From positions 62,001 through 126,000 of the forward strand of contig JAWKTV010000010.1 of assembly GCA_041398905.1 (NCBI GenBank): a stretch of DNA of 64,000 nucleotides, written 5' to 3'. The notes below the pieces were generated by a model that worked only from the letters and a program-made list of their open reading frames with translations, had not been told where the DNA came from and ran no database searches. Of the stretch, positions 48,514 through 57,557 are shown one piece after another (the first letter of the stretch is position 1; the number at the start of each line of letters is the position of its first letter). The stretch comes from JAWKTV01 sp041398905. Its GTDB lineage: Bacteria; Planctomycetota; Planctomycetia; Planctomycetales; Planctomycetaceae. The translations under genes were made by a program, and so were the position numbers.

Positions 48514-50973
48514 TCATTTGTTGCGGAAGAGATCGCTCTGTGCAACTGCAAGGATCAGGTCTCTGAACCCATAACCCTTATCGGCGACCGCACGTGTGAT
48601 GTGTTCCAGTTCCGGCCGATCAGCGAATCCCATCGGGCGGCCCGTCATGTAAACAGCGAGCTTCTCAGCCAGTGCGCGAGTGAACAGATCTGGCTGATTG
48701 AGAAGAATCTGCTTGTAGTCGTCCAGACCATCGAATTGGCGGCCGTCCGAAGTCTCACCGGTCGCGTCCACTTTGGGACCGACCCGCCATTGCACATTGC
48801 GAGCGACTCCTCGTTGTTCGGACGACGGCATTGGGAAGTCTCGATTGAGCGACCGATAGTTCTCCCTCCAGCCACCCATCACGTCGTAATTCTCCAGGGC
48901 AAGGCCCGGTGGGTCGATCACTTTGTGGCAGTTGTTGCATGACTCGATCTCGCGGTGTTTTGCCAGTTGCTCCCGAAGCGTCGTCGCACCGCGAATGTCC
49001 GGTTCGACTCCGGGGACGCCCGGTGGTGGAGCGGGCGGTTCCATCCCCAGAATCCGCTCCAGCACGAAGATGCCCCGGATCACGGGTGATGTCGTCGTCC
49101 CATTGGCTGAGACTTTCAACACGCTTGCGTGTGTCAAGACGCCACCGCGATGATGCTCCGGCTGGACAGGCACGCGCCGCATCTCGTGCCCGTCGACACC
49201 GGCAATGCGATAGTGGCTCGCCAACCGTTCGTTGAGCATCGTCCAGTCGGAGTGGATGAAGTCCAAGACGCTCTGATTGTGCCGCAGGACTTCGGTGAAG
49301 AAGCCTTCCGTCTCGGCCACCATCGCTTCTTTGAGAGCCTCATCGTATTCCGGATAGAGCTGTTTGTCGGGGATCGTGAAGTCGATTTCCCGCAGGTTGA
49401 GCCACTGACCGGTGAACGTGGTCACGAATCGCGACGCCCGTGGATCGTCAAGTAATCGCTCGACTTGAAGCTGCAGCACATCTGGCCTGGAAAGTTCACC
49501 CTTGCGAGCGAGATTCACGAGTTCCGCATCCGGCAACGTGTTCCAGAACGCGTAAGACAACCGTGACGCGAGGGCAAAGTCATCAAGCTTGTCCAAGGGC
49601 TCCCGCAAATACAGAAAATCCGGCGAGCAGAGTGCCGCAAGATATGCAGTCCGCATCCCCTGCTCGAAACTTGCTCCCCCCTCAAGCTCACTCATTACCA
49701 GCTCCATGAGCGGAGTTAAGTCCTCATCCGTGATCGGTCGTCGGAACGCGATGGGCAAAAACTGTCGCAGCAGTCGCTGGCTGTCGGCTTGCGGCTTCTC
49801 GGACACGATCTCGAACTGCGGCCGGTACCACTTCTGTTTCTTCTGCTGTGGATTCGCCGGCTCAATCTCACGTATGGGCAGGTCCCCGAACAGCAGTTCG
49901 TGCCCTCGTCCGGGCCATTCGTCGAACAGCGGGCCTTCAACCTCGACCGAACTGATCGCCAAGCCGGGGCCGTCGTACTTCGCTGGGCCATCGCGGCGCA
50001 ACTTCGCGTTATCGACATTCAATTGCGGGAAGAAGGAGAGTCTCGAGTTCGGCTTGAGCCACACAGTGAATTCTTGCGATGTCGGTTCCCGTCCACCCTG
50101 CCGCGGAAACGCCAGTGTCGCAGCCTTTTCGGTCGTTTCTCCGGGATTGAATCCACCCGCCCAAACGGCGACGGTCACTGGCTGATCGCTTTGATACGCA
50201 AAACCACTGATCGTGACGCGATAACGGCCTTCGACTGGCGTCCGGAAACTTTCAATTTCAGGCCGGGGAAACCCGCCGTTATTGAAGACGACCACTGCCC
50301 CGTCATCTGCCTGATGCCAGTGTTTGCCGATGTTTCCGCTGTTCTTTCCATCCGCCAAGCTGTGCGACGAACGTTTAACCTCCGGCTTCGGAGCCTTCCG
50401 CACTGCGGCATCGATCGCCTTGCCGGCCGCGGCCATGTAGCGATCAAGATGCACGGCCGACAGATCGAGCGCCCCGCCGACGTTGTCGAACCCGTGAGAC
50501 TTGCCATCTTCCGGCAGCAGTTCTGCCAGCGACTCGCGGACGCCCAGCATGTCGTTGAGCGTCTGTTCGTACTCGACGCGATTCAAGCGACGGAGCACGG
50601 TGCTGGTCTGTGCTGTCGAAGCCGTGGTGAGCGACCTCCCCAAAGCGTTCAAGAACGCAGCTCGATCCGCCGCTGCTGGCTGATCGGAATTTTTCGGCGG
50701 CATCTCGCCTCGTTCGACGCGATCGAACAACCGCACCCATTGGGCCATTACCTCCGGCCGCTGCAGGTCACGCCCCAGTTCGTCGATGTCGAACCCGTTT
50801 TCAGCATTGGCACCGGAGTGACAGTCAACACAGTACTGCTTGAGCAAGGTCGCTGGCGGATTGGCGTCCGCAGCACGCAGCAACGTCGGCACCATTGCCA
50901 ACAACACGGCCAACACGCCCCGGCCGGTGATGCGACGCACATGGATGCCTCTGTGATTCGACGTACAGCACAT
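48514..50973 (-). CDS. DUF1592-type planctomycete cytochrome protein, copy B
   Basis: ATG 50973 has AGAGGA at a good distance; an in-frame GTG at 51006 is the alternative. The 819-residue protein is intact. It has a signal peptide (RGVLAVLLAMVPTLLRAAD), the heme motif CVDCH, a DUF1587 region (LRRLNRVEYEQTLNDMLGV) and an inserted beta-rich domain typical of the family (YRVTISGFAYQSDQPVTVAV). DUF1595, DUF1592, DUF1588 and DUF1585 follow (DDFALASRLSYAFWNTLPDA, FTGQWLNLREIDFTIPDKQL, HYRIAGVDGHEMRRVPVQPE, CNNCHKVIDPPGLALENYD). It is first in the leftward operon and divergent from the GntR gene. Its substrate is unknown; electron transfer is inferred from CxxCH. Confidence 0.9.
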   Translation of the reverse strand: MCCTSNHRGIHVRRITGRGVLAVLLAMVPTLLRAADANPPATLLKQYCVDCHSGANAENGFDIDELGRDLQRPEVMAQWVRLFDRVERGEMPPKNSDQPAAADRAAFLNALGRSLTTASTAQTSTVLRRLNRVEYEQTLNDMLGVRESLAELLPEDGKSHGFDNVGGALDLSAVHLDRYMAAAGKAIDAAVRKAPKPEVKRSSHSLADGKNSGNIGKHWHQADDGAVVVFNNGGFPRPEIESFRTPVEGRYRVTISGFAYQSDQPVTVAVWAGGFNPGETTEKAATLAFPRQGGREPTSQEFTVWLKPNSRLSFFPQLNVDNAKLRRDGPAKYDGPGLAISSVEVEGPLFDEWPGRGHELLFGDLPIREIEPANPQQKKQKWYRPQFEIVSEKPQADSQRLLRQFLPIAFRRPITDEDLTPLMELVMSELEGGASFEQGMRTAYLAALCSPDFLYLREPLDKLDDFALASRLSYAFWNTLPDAELVNLARKGELSRPDVLQLQVERLLDDPRASRFVTTFTGQWLNLREIDFTIPDKQLYPEYDEALKEAMVAETEGFFTEVLRHNQSVLDFIHSDWTMLNERLASHYRIAGVDGHEMRRVPVQPEHHRGGVLTHASVLKVSANGTTTSPVIRGIFVLERILGMEPPAPPPGVPGVEPDIRGATTLREQLAKHREIESCNNCHKVIDPPGLALENYDVMGGWRENYRSLNRDFPMPSSEQRGVARNVQWRVGPKVDATGETSDGRQFDGLDDYKQILLNQPDLFTRALAEKLAVYMTGRPMGFADRPELEHITRAVADKGYGFRDLILAVAQSDLFRNK

Positions 50974-51164
50974 AACCGAATCCTCTGCGTAGATGCCAAA
51001 CCTCACTCATTCCATTAGCCGAATCGGACCACATTCCACGCGTTTTTCTTTGGATTGTGGCGACTGGTCGCCGCCTAAATCTGACACTCGATTGCACTCA
51101 TGACCGCCTAATGATATCGTGGCTAAGCCACCACTTCAATCCATCGACACGAAGAGAGTCTTTC
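50974..51164. promoter_or_regulatory. Divergent regulatory region of the two sugar operons
   Basis: These 191 bp separate the DUF1592 copy B gene from the GntR gene and must hold both promoters. Short dyads that could bind a GntR dimer are GCGAC-TG-GTCGC (51060-51071) and GTGGC-TAA-GCCAC (51119-51131). Neither is the classical HutC-type GT(N)TA(N)AC operator, so they are candidates only. GAAGAGAG before 51165 is the GntR ribosome binding site. Confidence 0.45.
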
Positions 51165-51956
51165 ATGGATACGCGCCTGCAGCGCAGCCCCGTCTATCAG
51201 CAGCTCAACGACCGGCTGCGATCAGCGCTGGCCAGCGAGTACGAATGCGGCGACCGCTTCCTGACCGAGCGGGAAATCGCCGAGCGATTCGAGGTCAGCC
51301 GCGCGACAGCCAACAAAGCGCTGGCCAGCCTCGTCTCCGAAGGTGTGCTCGAATTCCGCCGCGGCGTCGGCACGTTTGTGCGGCGGGACGTGATCGATTA
51401 CGACGTCCAGTCACTGGTCAGCTTCACGGAAAAGGCTCGCTCCGCTGGCAAGAAGCCAACCACCGAACTGATCACATTTGGCGAAATCGCCGCCGCCGAA
51501 GTTGGCGAGGAAATCCAAACATCGCTGAGTGTCGAAGGCGACGAACTGTTCTGGGAGATGGAGCGGCTACGGCAAGCCGACGGCACGCCGGTAATTCTCG
51601 AACACCGCTACGTCATCCAGCGGCATTGCCCGAAGCTGACGAAGTCGCAGGCGGAAGGTTCGCTGTACAGTGCGTGGACGAAAACGCACGGTCTAAACAT
51701 CGCCGGCGCGGACGAGGTAATTCGCGCCGTGCTGCTAACGACCGGCGAAGCCCGGCACCTGCAGGTTCCAGCGAGGTCGCCGGCACTGGAAGTCATCGCG
51801 GTTGGCCGCTTGGACGACAATGCGCCGCTGTGGTGGGAGCGAACGCTCTATCGCGGCGACCAGTACGAGTTTCACAGCCGCCTCGGCCCGATCCAGTCGG
51901 CCACCCCGGCTCGAGGCCAGTTTCGCGTTCGTGACGAGTCCAGGAGCGGTCGATGA
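51165..51956 (+). CDS. GntR-family regulator with UTRA ligand domain
   Basis: ATG 51165 gives 263 residues. The winged helix is LTEREIAERFEVSRATANKA, then LASLVSEGVLEFRRGVGTFV, typical of the HutC/FarR group. A UTRA domain follows (LFWEMERLRQADGTPVILEH, RYVIQRHCPKL and, at the end, WWERTLYRGDQYEFHSRLG), which binds a small effector, often a sugar phosphate or amino acid. It overlaps the next gene by 4 bp (ATGA), so it is co-transcribed with the rightward operon and faces the leftward one. It is therefore the likely repressor of both, released by a pathway intermediate. Frame intact. Confidence 0.9.
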   Translation: MDTRLQRSPVYQQLNDRLRSALASEYECGDRFLTEREIAERFEVSRATANKALASLVSEGVLEFRRGVGTFVRRDVIDYDVQSLVSFTEKARSAGKKPTTELITFGEIAAAEVGEEIQTSLSVEGDELFWEMERLRQADGTPVILEHRYVIQRHCPKLTKSQAEGSLYSAWTKTHGLNIAGADEVIRAVLLTTGEARHLQVPARSPALEVIAVGRLDDNAPLWWERTLYRGDQYEFHSRLGPIQSATPARGQFRVRDESRSGR

Positions 51957-53113
51957 GAACTCTTCGAGCAGCCGTGGTCGGAACCGGCTTTATCGGGCCG
52001 GTGCATGTCGAAGGGCTGCGACGGGCCGGAGTCGACGTCGCGGCGATCGTCGGTTCATCTGCTGAGAAGTCGTACGCTGCGGCCCAGCGACTCGGTATTG
52101 ATTCGACACACGCCTCGCTGCAGGATGTTCTGGCCGACGATTCAATCGACGCCGTGCATCTCACGACACCGAATCGATTTCACTTTGAACAGGCCAGAGA
52201 CGTCCTGCGTGCTGGCAAGCACGTTCTGTGTGAAAAGCCGCTGGCAATGGACTCGCGCGAGTCGGCGGAACTGACGCGACTGGCGGCCGAATGCGATCGA
52301 GCGGCCGGCGTCGCCTACAACATCCGGTTCTATCCGCACTGCCACGAAGCGGCGGAGCGCGTGCGGAACGGATCATTAGGGGAGGTGTTGCACGTCACCG
52401 GCAGCTATGTGCAGGACTGGCTGCTCCGAGACACCGACTTCAATTGGCGCGTCCTCGCCGAAGATGGGGGTGTGCTGCGATCGGTCGCCGACATCGGCAC
52501 CCACTGGCTGGACCTGCTGCAATTCATTACGGGCCAGCGTGTCGTCAGTGGCTGCGCCGATCTGCAGACGGTCCACGCTCAACGACAGCGTCCGACTGGA
52601 GGTGTGGAGACGTTCTCTGGCAAAGGAGCCGTTACGCGGCAGACCGCAACGGTCAACATCGCCACGGATGATGCCGGCTGTGTGATGCTGAAGTTCGACA
52701 ACGGCGCGCACGGCTGCCTGTGGGTCTCGCAGACGACGGCGGGTCGGAAGAATTGCCTGCGGTTTGAGGTCGCCGGGAGCACGCAGTCGTTCGCGTGGAA
52801 CAGCGAGTCTCCGAACGAACTGTGGATCGGACATCGCGATCGCCCGAACGAGTCTCTCATCCGCGATCCGGCGCTGCTGGGAACGTCAGCAAGCGCCGTG
52901 TCGAGTTATCCGGGAGGCCACAACGAAGGCTTTCCAGACACGTTCAAGCAACTCTTTCGCAGCTTCTACGGTTCCATCGCGGCAGGTGATTTCTCCGCCC
53001 CCTCTCCCTTTCCGACGTTCGCGGACGGACATCGCGAGATCCTGCTCTGCGAAGCCATCCTGCAGAGTCATCGCCAGCGTCGCTGGGTCGACGTGCCGGA
53101 GGTATCGCTATGA
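51953..53113 (+). CDS. Cytosolic Gfo/Idh/MocA family oxidoreductase
   Basis: The product has 386 residues and no signal peptide. The Rossmann start is RAAVVGTGFIGPVHVEGLRR, followed by VHLTTPNRFHFEQARDVLRAG and LCEKPLAMDSRESAEL with the EKP lysine. The C-domain has NIRFYPHCHEAAERV, DWLLRDTDFNWRV and SVADIGTHWLDLLQFITGQR, where the Asp-Ile-Gly-xx-His pattern marks the sugar-dehydrogenase active site. It overlaps both neighbours by 4 bp (GntR upstream, ROK downstream), so translation is probably coupled. It oxidises or reduces a sugar or polyol hydroxyl with NAD(P); the identity is unknown. It is not a recent copy of the exported relative at 43406. Confidence 0.9.
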   Translation: MRTLRAAVVGTGFIGPVHVEGLRRAGVDVAAIVGSSAEKSYAAAQRLGIDSTHASLQDVLADDSIDAVHLTTPNRFHFEQARDVLRAGKHVLCEKPLAMDSRESAELTRLAAECDRAAGVAYNIRFYPHCHEAAERVRNGSLGEVLHVTGSYVQDWLLRDTDFNWRVLAEDGGVLRSVADIGTHWLDLLQFITGQRVVSGCADLQTVHAQRQRPTGGVETFSGKGAVTRQTATVNIATDDAGCVMLKFDNGAHGCLWVSQTTAGRKNCLRFEVAGSTQSFAWNSESPNELWIGHRDRPNESLIRDPALLGTSASAVSSYPGGHNEGFPDTFKQLFRSFYGSIAAGDFSAPSPFPTFADGHREILLCEAILQSHRQRRWVDVPEVSL

Positions 53114-54084
53114 GCGGACTGTTTGCCGGTGTTGATCTGGGCGGAACGTCCATCAAGGCGGCTGTGGCAGACACGGCGGGGGAAGTACTGCTGACTCGAT
53201 CCGTGCCAACAGAGTCGCATCGCGGACCGGAGGACGTGGTTCACCGGATCGGCTCGCTCGTGAGCGAACTGGTTAAGGAATCCGGCGGTGATCGCGCAAC
53301 ACTCACGGGACTCGGCATGGGAGTCCCCGGACTGGTCGATGTGGCGACCGGAGTAACGAAGTTCCTGCCGAACCTGCCGACGCAGTGGCGTGATGTCCCT
53401 GTCTCCACGCTGTTGCATAACCAGTTGGGCTGCCCCGTGCGTCTGCTGAACGACGTTCGCACGGCGACTCTGGGAGAACTGCGGTTTGGTCACGGTCGGT
53501 CGGAACCACAACTGACGATGGCGTTCTTTTCGATCGGCACTGGCGTTGGCGGTGGAGTCGCATTGCGAGGTGAGTTGTGGCTCGGTCCGCTCGGAGCGGC
53601 CGGTGAACTCGGACACCAGACGATCATTCCCGATGGTCCGCGCTGTGGCTGTGGCAACCGAGGTTGTCTCGAAGCCATTGCCAGTGGGACAGCAATTACC
53701 GCAGCGGGAGTCCGTCTGATGCGATCCGGACTCGCTCCGGCGCTGCACGCCCGAGTGAATGGGAGCGGCGACCGTGTGACGCCTCGCGAAATGGCGGCCG
53801 TCGCCGATCGGGACCCGCTGATTCGCGAGGCCCTGGTCGATGCAGCCAGAGCGATCGGAATTGCGGCGGCGAACGTGGTGACGATTCTGCATCCCGAGTT
53901 GATCGTGCTCGGAGGGGGCGTTGCCGAGATCGGGCCGTTGCTGACTGACACCGTCCGGCAAGTCATTCGTGAGCGAGTTGGAATGTTCCCCACAGACAAT
54001 GTCCGCGTCGAACGCTCCTTGCTGGGCGAACAGGCCGGGCTGCGAGGTGCTGTCGCGCTGGCGATGGAAGCCGCTCACAACTGA
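53110..54084 (+). CDS. ROK-family sugar kinase
   Basis: The 324-residue product carries the ROK features: phosphate-binding VDLGGTSIKAAVADTAGE, GMGVPGLVD, VRLLNDVRTATLGELRFG, IGTGVGGGVALRGELWLG, GELGHQTI with the zinc-ligand His, and the zinc motif CGCGNRGCLE. ROK kinases without an N-terminal DNA-binding domain phosphorylate hexoses or N-acyl-hexosamines at C6. The usual catalytic Asp is in LLNDVRT. Coupled by a 4-bp overlap to the oxidoreductase and followed after 42 bp by a DeoC aldolase, it should supply the phosphorylated substrate for that aldolase. The specific sugar cannot be read from the sequence. Confidence 0.9.
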   Translation: MSGLFAGVDLGGTSIKAAVADTAGEVLLTRSVPTESHRGPEDVVHRIGSLVSELVKESGGDRATLTGLGMGVPGLVDVATGVTKFLPNLPTQWRDVPVSTLLHNQLGCPVRLLNDVRTATLGELRFGHGRSEPQLTMAFFSIGTGVGGGVALRGELWLGPLGAAGELGHQTIIPDGPRCGCGNRGCLEAIASGTAITAAGVRLMRSGLAPALHARVNGSGDRVTPREMAAVADRDPLIREALVDAARAIGIAAANVVTILHPELIVLGGGVAEIGPLLTDTVRQVIRERVGMFPTDNVRVERSLLGEQAGLRGAVALAMEAAHN

Positions 54085-54126
54085 ATTCACTGTTCGAGAC
54101 AACATTCACCATTCCAGAGTTTATTC

Positions 54127-54918
54127 ATGAAATACACCCGCGAAGAACTGGCCAAGCTGATCGATCATTCGTTGCTGCATCCCACGATGACGGATGCGGA
54201 CCTGGAGGCCGGCTGCCGGCTCGCCGCCAAGTACAACGTCGCGTCGGTCTGCATCAAGCCGTATGCCGTCAAGCAGGCGGTCGAGTGGCTGCGTGGCAGC
54301 GATGTAAAAGTTGGCGCGGTGATCGGCTTTCCGCATGGCAACTCCTGCACCGAGTCTAAACGCTACGAAACCGAACTGGCCTGCCGAGACGGTGCCGTCG
54401 AGATCGACATGGTGATCAATATCGGCAAGGCGCTGAGCGGCGACTGGGAGTACGTGGAGCGAGATGTGAAAGCAGTCTGTGACGAAGCTCATCAGCATGG
54501 AGCCAAAGTCAAAGTCATCTTCGAGAACGACTACCTCACCAGCGGCGGCGCGGGGCTTTCCAGCGACGACTTCAAACGCCGGCTGTGCGAAATCTGCGAG
54601 CGGGCCGGTGCCGATTGGGTGAAGACCTCGTCCGGCTACGGCTTCGTCAAACAGCCCAACGGCTCGTACTCCTACAAAGGGGCGACCGAACACGACCTGC
54701 AATTGATGCGGGCCAGTTGCTCTGATGCCGTTCAGGTGAAAGCGGCCGGCGGCGTTCGCGACCTCGACGGCCTGATCCGCGTCCGCGACCTCGGAGCCAC
54801 CCGCTGCGGCGCAACGGCGACCGCGGCCATGCTCGATGAATACCGACGCCGCGAATCTGCTGGCGAATCGAACGAAGCCATCTCACCGAGCAGCCAACTT
54901 GGAGAGGGAGGCTATTGA
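54127..54918 (+). CDS. deoC: Deoxyribose-phosphate aldolase-type class I aldolase (DeoC family)
   Basis: The 263-residue TIM barrel matches DeoC throughout: LIDHSLLHPTMTDADLEAGC, VASVCIKPYAVKQAVEWLRG, VGAVIGFPHGNSCTESKRYE, EIDMVINIGKALSGDWEYVE, then VKTSSGYGF with the Schiff-base lysine K166 and VKAAGGVRDLDGLI with K205. Family members split 2-deoxyribose 5-phosphate into glyceraldehyde 3-phosphate and acetaldehyde. In this operon no nucleoside phosphorylase or phosphopentomutase is present, so it may act on a related deoxy- or keto-sugar phosphate instead; that is inference. The C-terminal tail after DEYRRRESAG is extra. Frame intact. Confidence 0.92.
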   Translation: MKYTREELAKLIDHSLLHPTMTDADLEAGCRLAAKYNVASVCIKPYAVKQAVEWLRGSDVKVGAVIGFPHGNSCTESKRYETELACRDGAVEIDMVINIGKALSGDWEYVERDVKAVCDEAHQHGAKVKVIFENDYLTSGGAGLSSDDFKRRLCEICERAGADWVKTSSGYGFVKQPNGSYSYKGATEHDLQLMRASCSDAVQVKAAGGVRDLDGLIRVRDLGATRCGATATAAMLDEYRRRESAGESNEAISPSSQLGEGGY

Positions 54919-54985
54919 TGGTCGCTCACCTTTCCTGCAGTCCAATACCGGCATGCTGGGGCCACCTTGAAAATGGAGCAACCGA

Positions 54986-55909
54986 ATGATGAATCGACGC
55001 AATTGCCTCTCAACACTTGCGGGAACGGCCGCAATGTCCCTGCTCTCGCAAGAACAGGCAGACGCGGCCGAGGCATCAACGCAGTTACACATCGCCACCA
55101 ACACTTATCCGTGGTCCACGTTCGCTCGTCGCGACGGAAAGACGCTGGAGTTACACACCGACCAGTTGTTCGGGGATATCGCCAGCACGGGCATCACGGG
55201 CTACGAACCGATCATCAATCAGCCCGCCGAGTTCGATGGCCTGAAAGAACGCCTGGAGAAACACGGGCTGGAAATGCGGTCTCTGTATGTCAACAGCCTG
55301 CTGCACGACGAAACGAAGTCCGAGGCCAGCATTGAGCAGGTTCTGGAAATCGCCGCTCGGGCCAGAGGTGTGGGGACCTCGATCATCGTCACCAACCCCT
55401 CGCCGATTCACTGGGGTGGCAGCGAAGATAAGACCGACCAGCAATTGCGGCATCAGGCGAAATCGCTGGACCGGCTCGGCGGTTCGCTGAAGAAGCTCGG
55501 CATCACGCTGGCCTATCACAACCACGATAGCGAGCTGCGACAGGGTGCCCGCGAGTTTCATCACATGCTGACCGCCACCAATCCGGAGCACGTGAAATTT
55601 TGTCTCGACGCGCACTGGATCTATCGTGGCTGCGGCAATTCGCAGGTCGCCTTATTCGATGCTGTCGAGCACTACGCGGACCGCATTGTGGAACTGCACT
55701 TTCGTCAGTCACAGGGCGGCGTCTGGACCGAAGTTTTCACCATGGACGGCGACATTGACTACAGGCGTCTCTTCGAGGGGCTCCGTCACCGCGGCACGGA
55801 ACCCCATCTGGTTCTCGAACAGGCCGTCGAAGCAGCTTCGCCCTCGACACTCGATGCCGTCGCGGCACATCGAGCGAGTGCCGCGAACCTGAGGGAACAT
55901 CTGGGCTGA
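54986..55909 (+). CDS. Exported TIM-barrel sugar isomerase/epimerase
   Basis: ATG 54986 lies 67 bp after deoC. The N-terminus (NRRNCLSTLAGTAAMSLLSQ) looks like a Tat signal. The 307-residue protein is an AP-endonuclease-2/xylose-isomerase-like barrel: LHIATNTYPWSTFARRDGK, FGDIASTGITGYEPIINQP, LAYHNHDSELRQGAREFHH with two His, VKFCLDAHWIYRGCG, IVELHFRQSQGGVWTEVFT and LVLEQAVEAASPSTL. The Glu, Asp and His ligands of a divalent metal appear to be conserved. It closes the rightward operon. The product would act outside the cytoplasm, like its relative at 44839, with which it shares fold but little sequence. Confidence 0.85.
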   Translation: MMNRRNCLSTLAGTAAMSLLSQEQADAAEASTQLHIATNTYPWSTFARRDGKTLELHTDQLFGDIASTGITGYEPIINQPAEFDGLKERLEKHGLEMRSLYVNSLLHDETKSEASIEQVLEIAARARGVGTSIIVTNPSPIHWGGSEDKTDQQLRHQAKSLDRLGGSLKKLGITLAYHNHDSELRQGAREFHHMLTATNPEHVKFCLDAHWIYRGCGNSQVALFDAVEHYADRIVELHFRQSQGGVWTEVFTMDGDIDYRRLFEGLRHRGTEPHLVLEQAVEAASPSTLDAVAAHRASAANLREHLG

Positions 55910-55954
55910 CTCGCGAACCTACCCTGACTCCGACTACCCGCCATGAATCGATGA

Positions 55955-57499
55955 TCCTTTCTTCCGACATCGACCTTCACCTGCCTGGCAGGCTTTCGGT
56001 CCGCTGGCGCGGCCGCCTCGACCGGCTCTTACTCAGTGGAAAAGGTCGACGGGCGGTGGCGGTTCGTCACGCCTGATGGTGAGCCATTCTTCTCCATCGG
56101 GTTGAACCACATCGATCCCTCACCGCTGCGCAACGAATCCAACGGTGATCTATAGAGCCGCAAGTACGGCAACTCGATGGAGCGTTGGCTTAAGGAAGCC
56201 GTTGGACCGGACCTGAAAGCGTGGGGCTTCAATACCGTGGGCTGGACTCAGGAGGTGGTGACTCGTGGCCCGACCAATCACCGCCATTCCCGAGCGTTCA
56301 CGTTCGAAGAGTATCAGTGGCTGGACATGCCGTACTGTCACCAGCTTCCGTTTGCGGATTTCCATCAATGGGATGCCGAGGTACCGCATGCCAACTTCGC
56401 CGCGTCAGAGTGGGCCGATTGGTGTGACTATGTGGCCCGCGAGAATTGCGCGCGGATGAGGGACGACCCGAAGCTCATCGGCTACTTCTACATCGACTGC
56501 CCGACGTGGATTGACACGCGGCCTGAAAACGAATGGAAGGGTCCGCTCTTCGATCCGGAGAAGCTCAAAACCGATACCGGACGCAAAGAACTCCTCGATC
56601 TCGCAACGGCCTACTACCGCACCACGCATAAAGCGATTCGTCGCTACGATCCGCATCATCTCATCCTCGGCGACCGCTACGAGGCAGGCCAACCGATCGC
56701 TGACGAGGTCATCGCAGCCGCGCTCCCCTTCGTTGATGTGCTCAGCTTTCAGCACCTTGCACCGCCGGGCAAGGTGGCCGCGAATCCGACGCACTGGCAC
56801 GAGAGGACAGGCAAACCCACGTTGCTCGCCGATCACGCCGCCGTCATCAATCAGCCCGACGGTTCCGCCCGTCACGATGGGGAAGGTTATGCCACGACGT
56901 TGGAAACGCTTACTTCATTGCCCGGCTGCGTCGGTTACCACCTCTGTGGCGCCTACGAAGCCAGCATCCGCGTGCCGTTGATCATGCACTGTCCCGACCT
57001 GCTCCCCGCCGGCCGCGTCGTGCAGGAGATGGCCGCGAACATCGACATCGCTCCGACGATTCTCGCGGCCGTCGGAGTGCGTGCGGAACGGCAATTCCAC
57101 GGACGAAACCTGCTGCCACTCGCGAAAGGCGAGCACGTCGACAATTGGCGCACCGAGATGCTTTACGAATACTTCTGGGAACGCTGGGCGCCCTCGACGC
57201 CGACGCTGCACGCGCTGCTCACACCGCGCTGGAAATACGTCCGCGCCTACGGCCTGTGGGACGTCGCCGAACTATACGACCTCGAGTCCGACCCGCACGA
57301 GCTGCACAACCTCTTTACCGCCCCCGAGCATCACGCACGGGCGATGCAGATGGACAAGCGGCTATTCGAACTGCTGTCCGAAACCGGCGGCGACAGCATC
57401 CCACTGCATCGCGGCTGGAACGGCAGCGCCAAAGAAGAACGCAACGCCCGGCAATCACCTTGGGCCGAGTTCCCCAAGTCGATGACCGTAGAGGAATAG
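55955..57499 (+). pseudogene. Chimera: agarase-like hydrolase N-part fused to a sulfatase C-part, with in-frame TAG
   Basis: From 56036 the frame reads VEKVDGRWRFVTPDGEPFFS, IGLNHIDPS and then TAG at 56153-56155, then KYGNSMERWLKEAVGPDLKA, an agarase-like glycoside-hydrolase barrel to GYHLCG near 56948. Without a break it continues AYEASIRVPLIMHCPDLLPA, NIDIAPTILAAVG, LLYEYFWE-like and KYVRAYGLWDVAELYDLESD, PHELHNLF, which is the C-terminal half of a type I sulfatase. The sulfatase N-half with its formylglycine site (CxPSR) is absent. So neither enzyme is complete. The longest stop-free part starts at ATG 56177. The fusion may come from a deletion between adjacent genes, or from assembly. Confidence 0.7.
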
Positions 57500-57557
57500 T
57501 CGCACAAATTCAGGGATTGTCGCGTGGGATATCAGCAGAATGGGCTAATTCCTCTTG

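Noticed and set aside
56153..56155. In-frame TAG as a possible readthrough or recoding signal
   Set aside because: The gene is a chimera lacking active parts, so an ordinary nonsense mutation or base error is simpler; no recoding element was seen.
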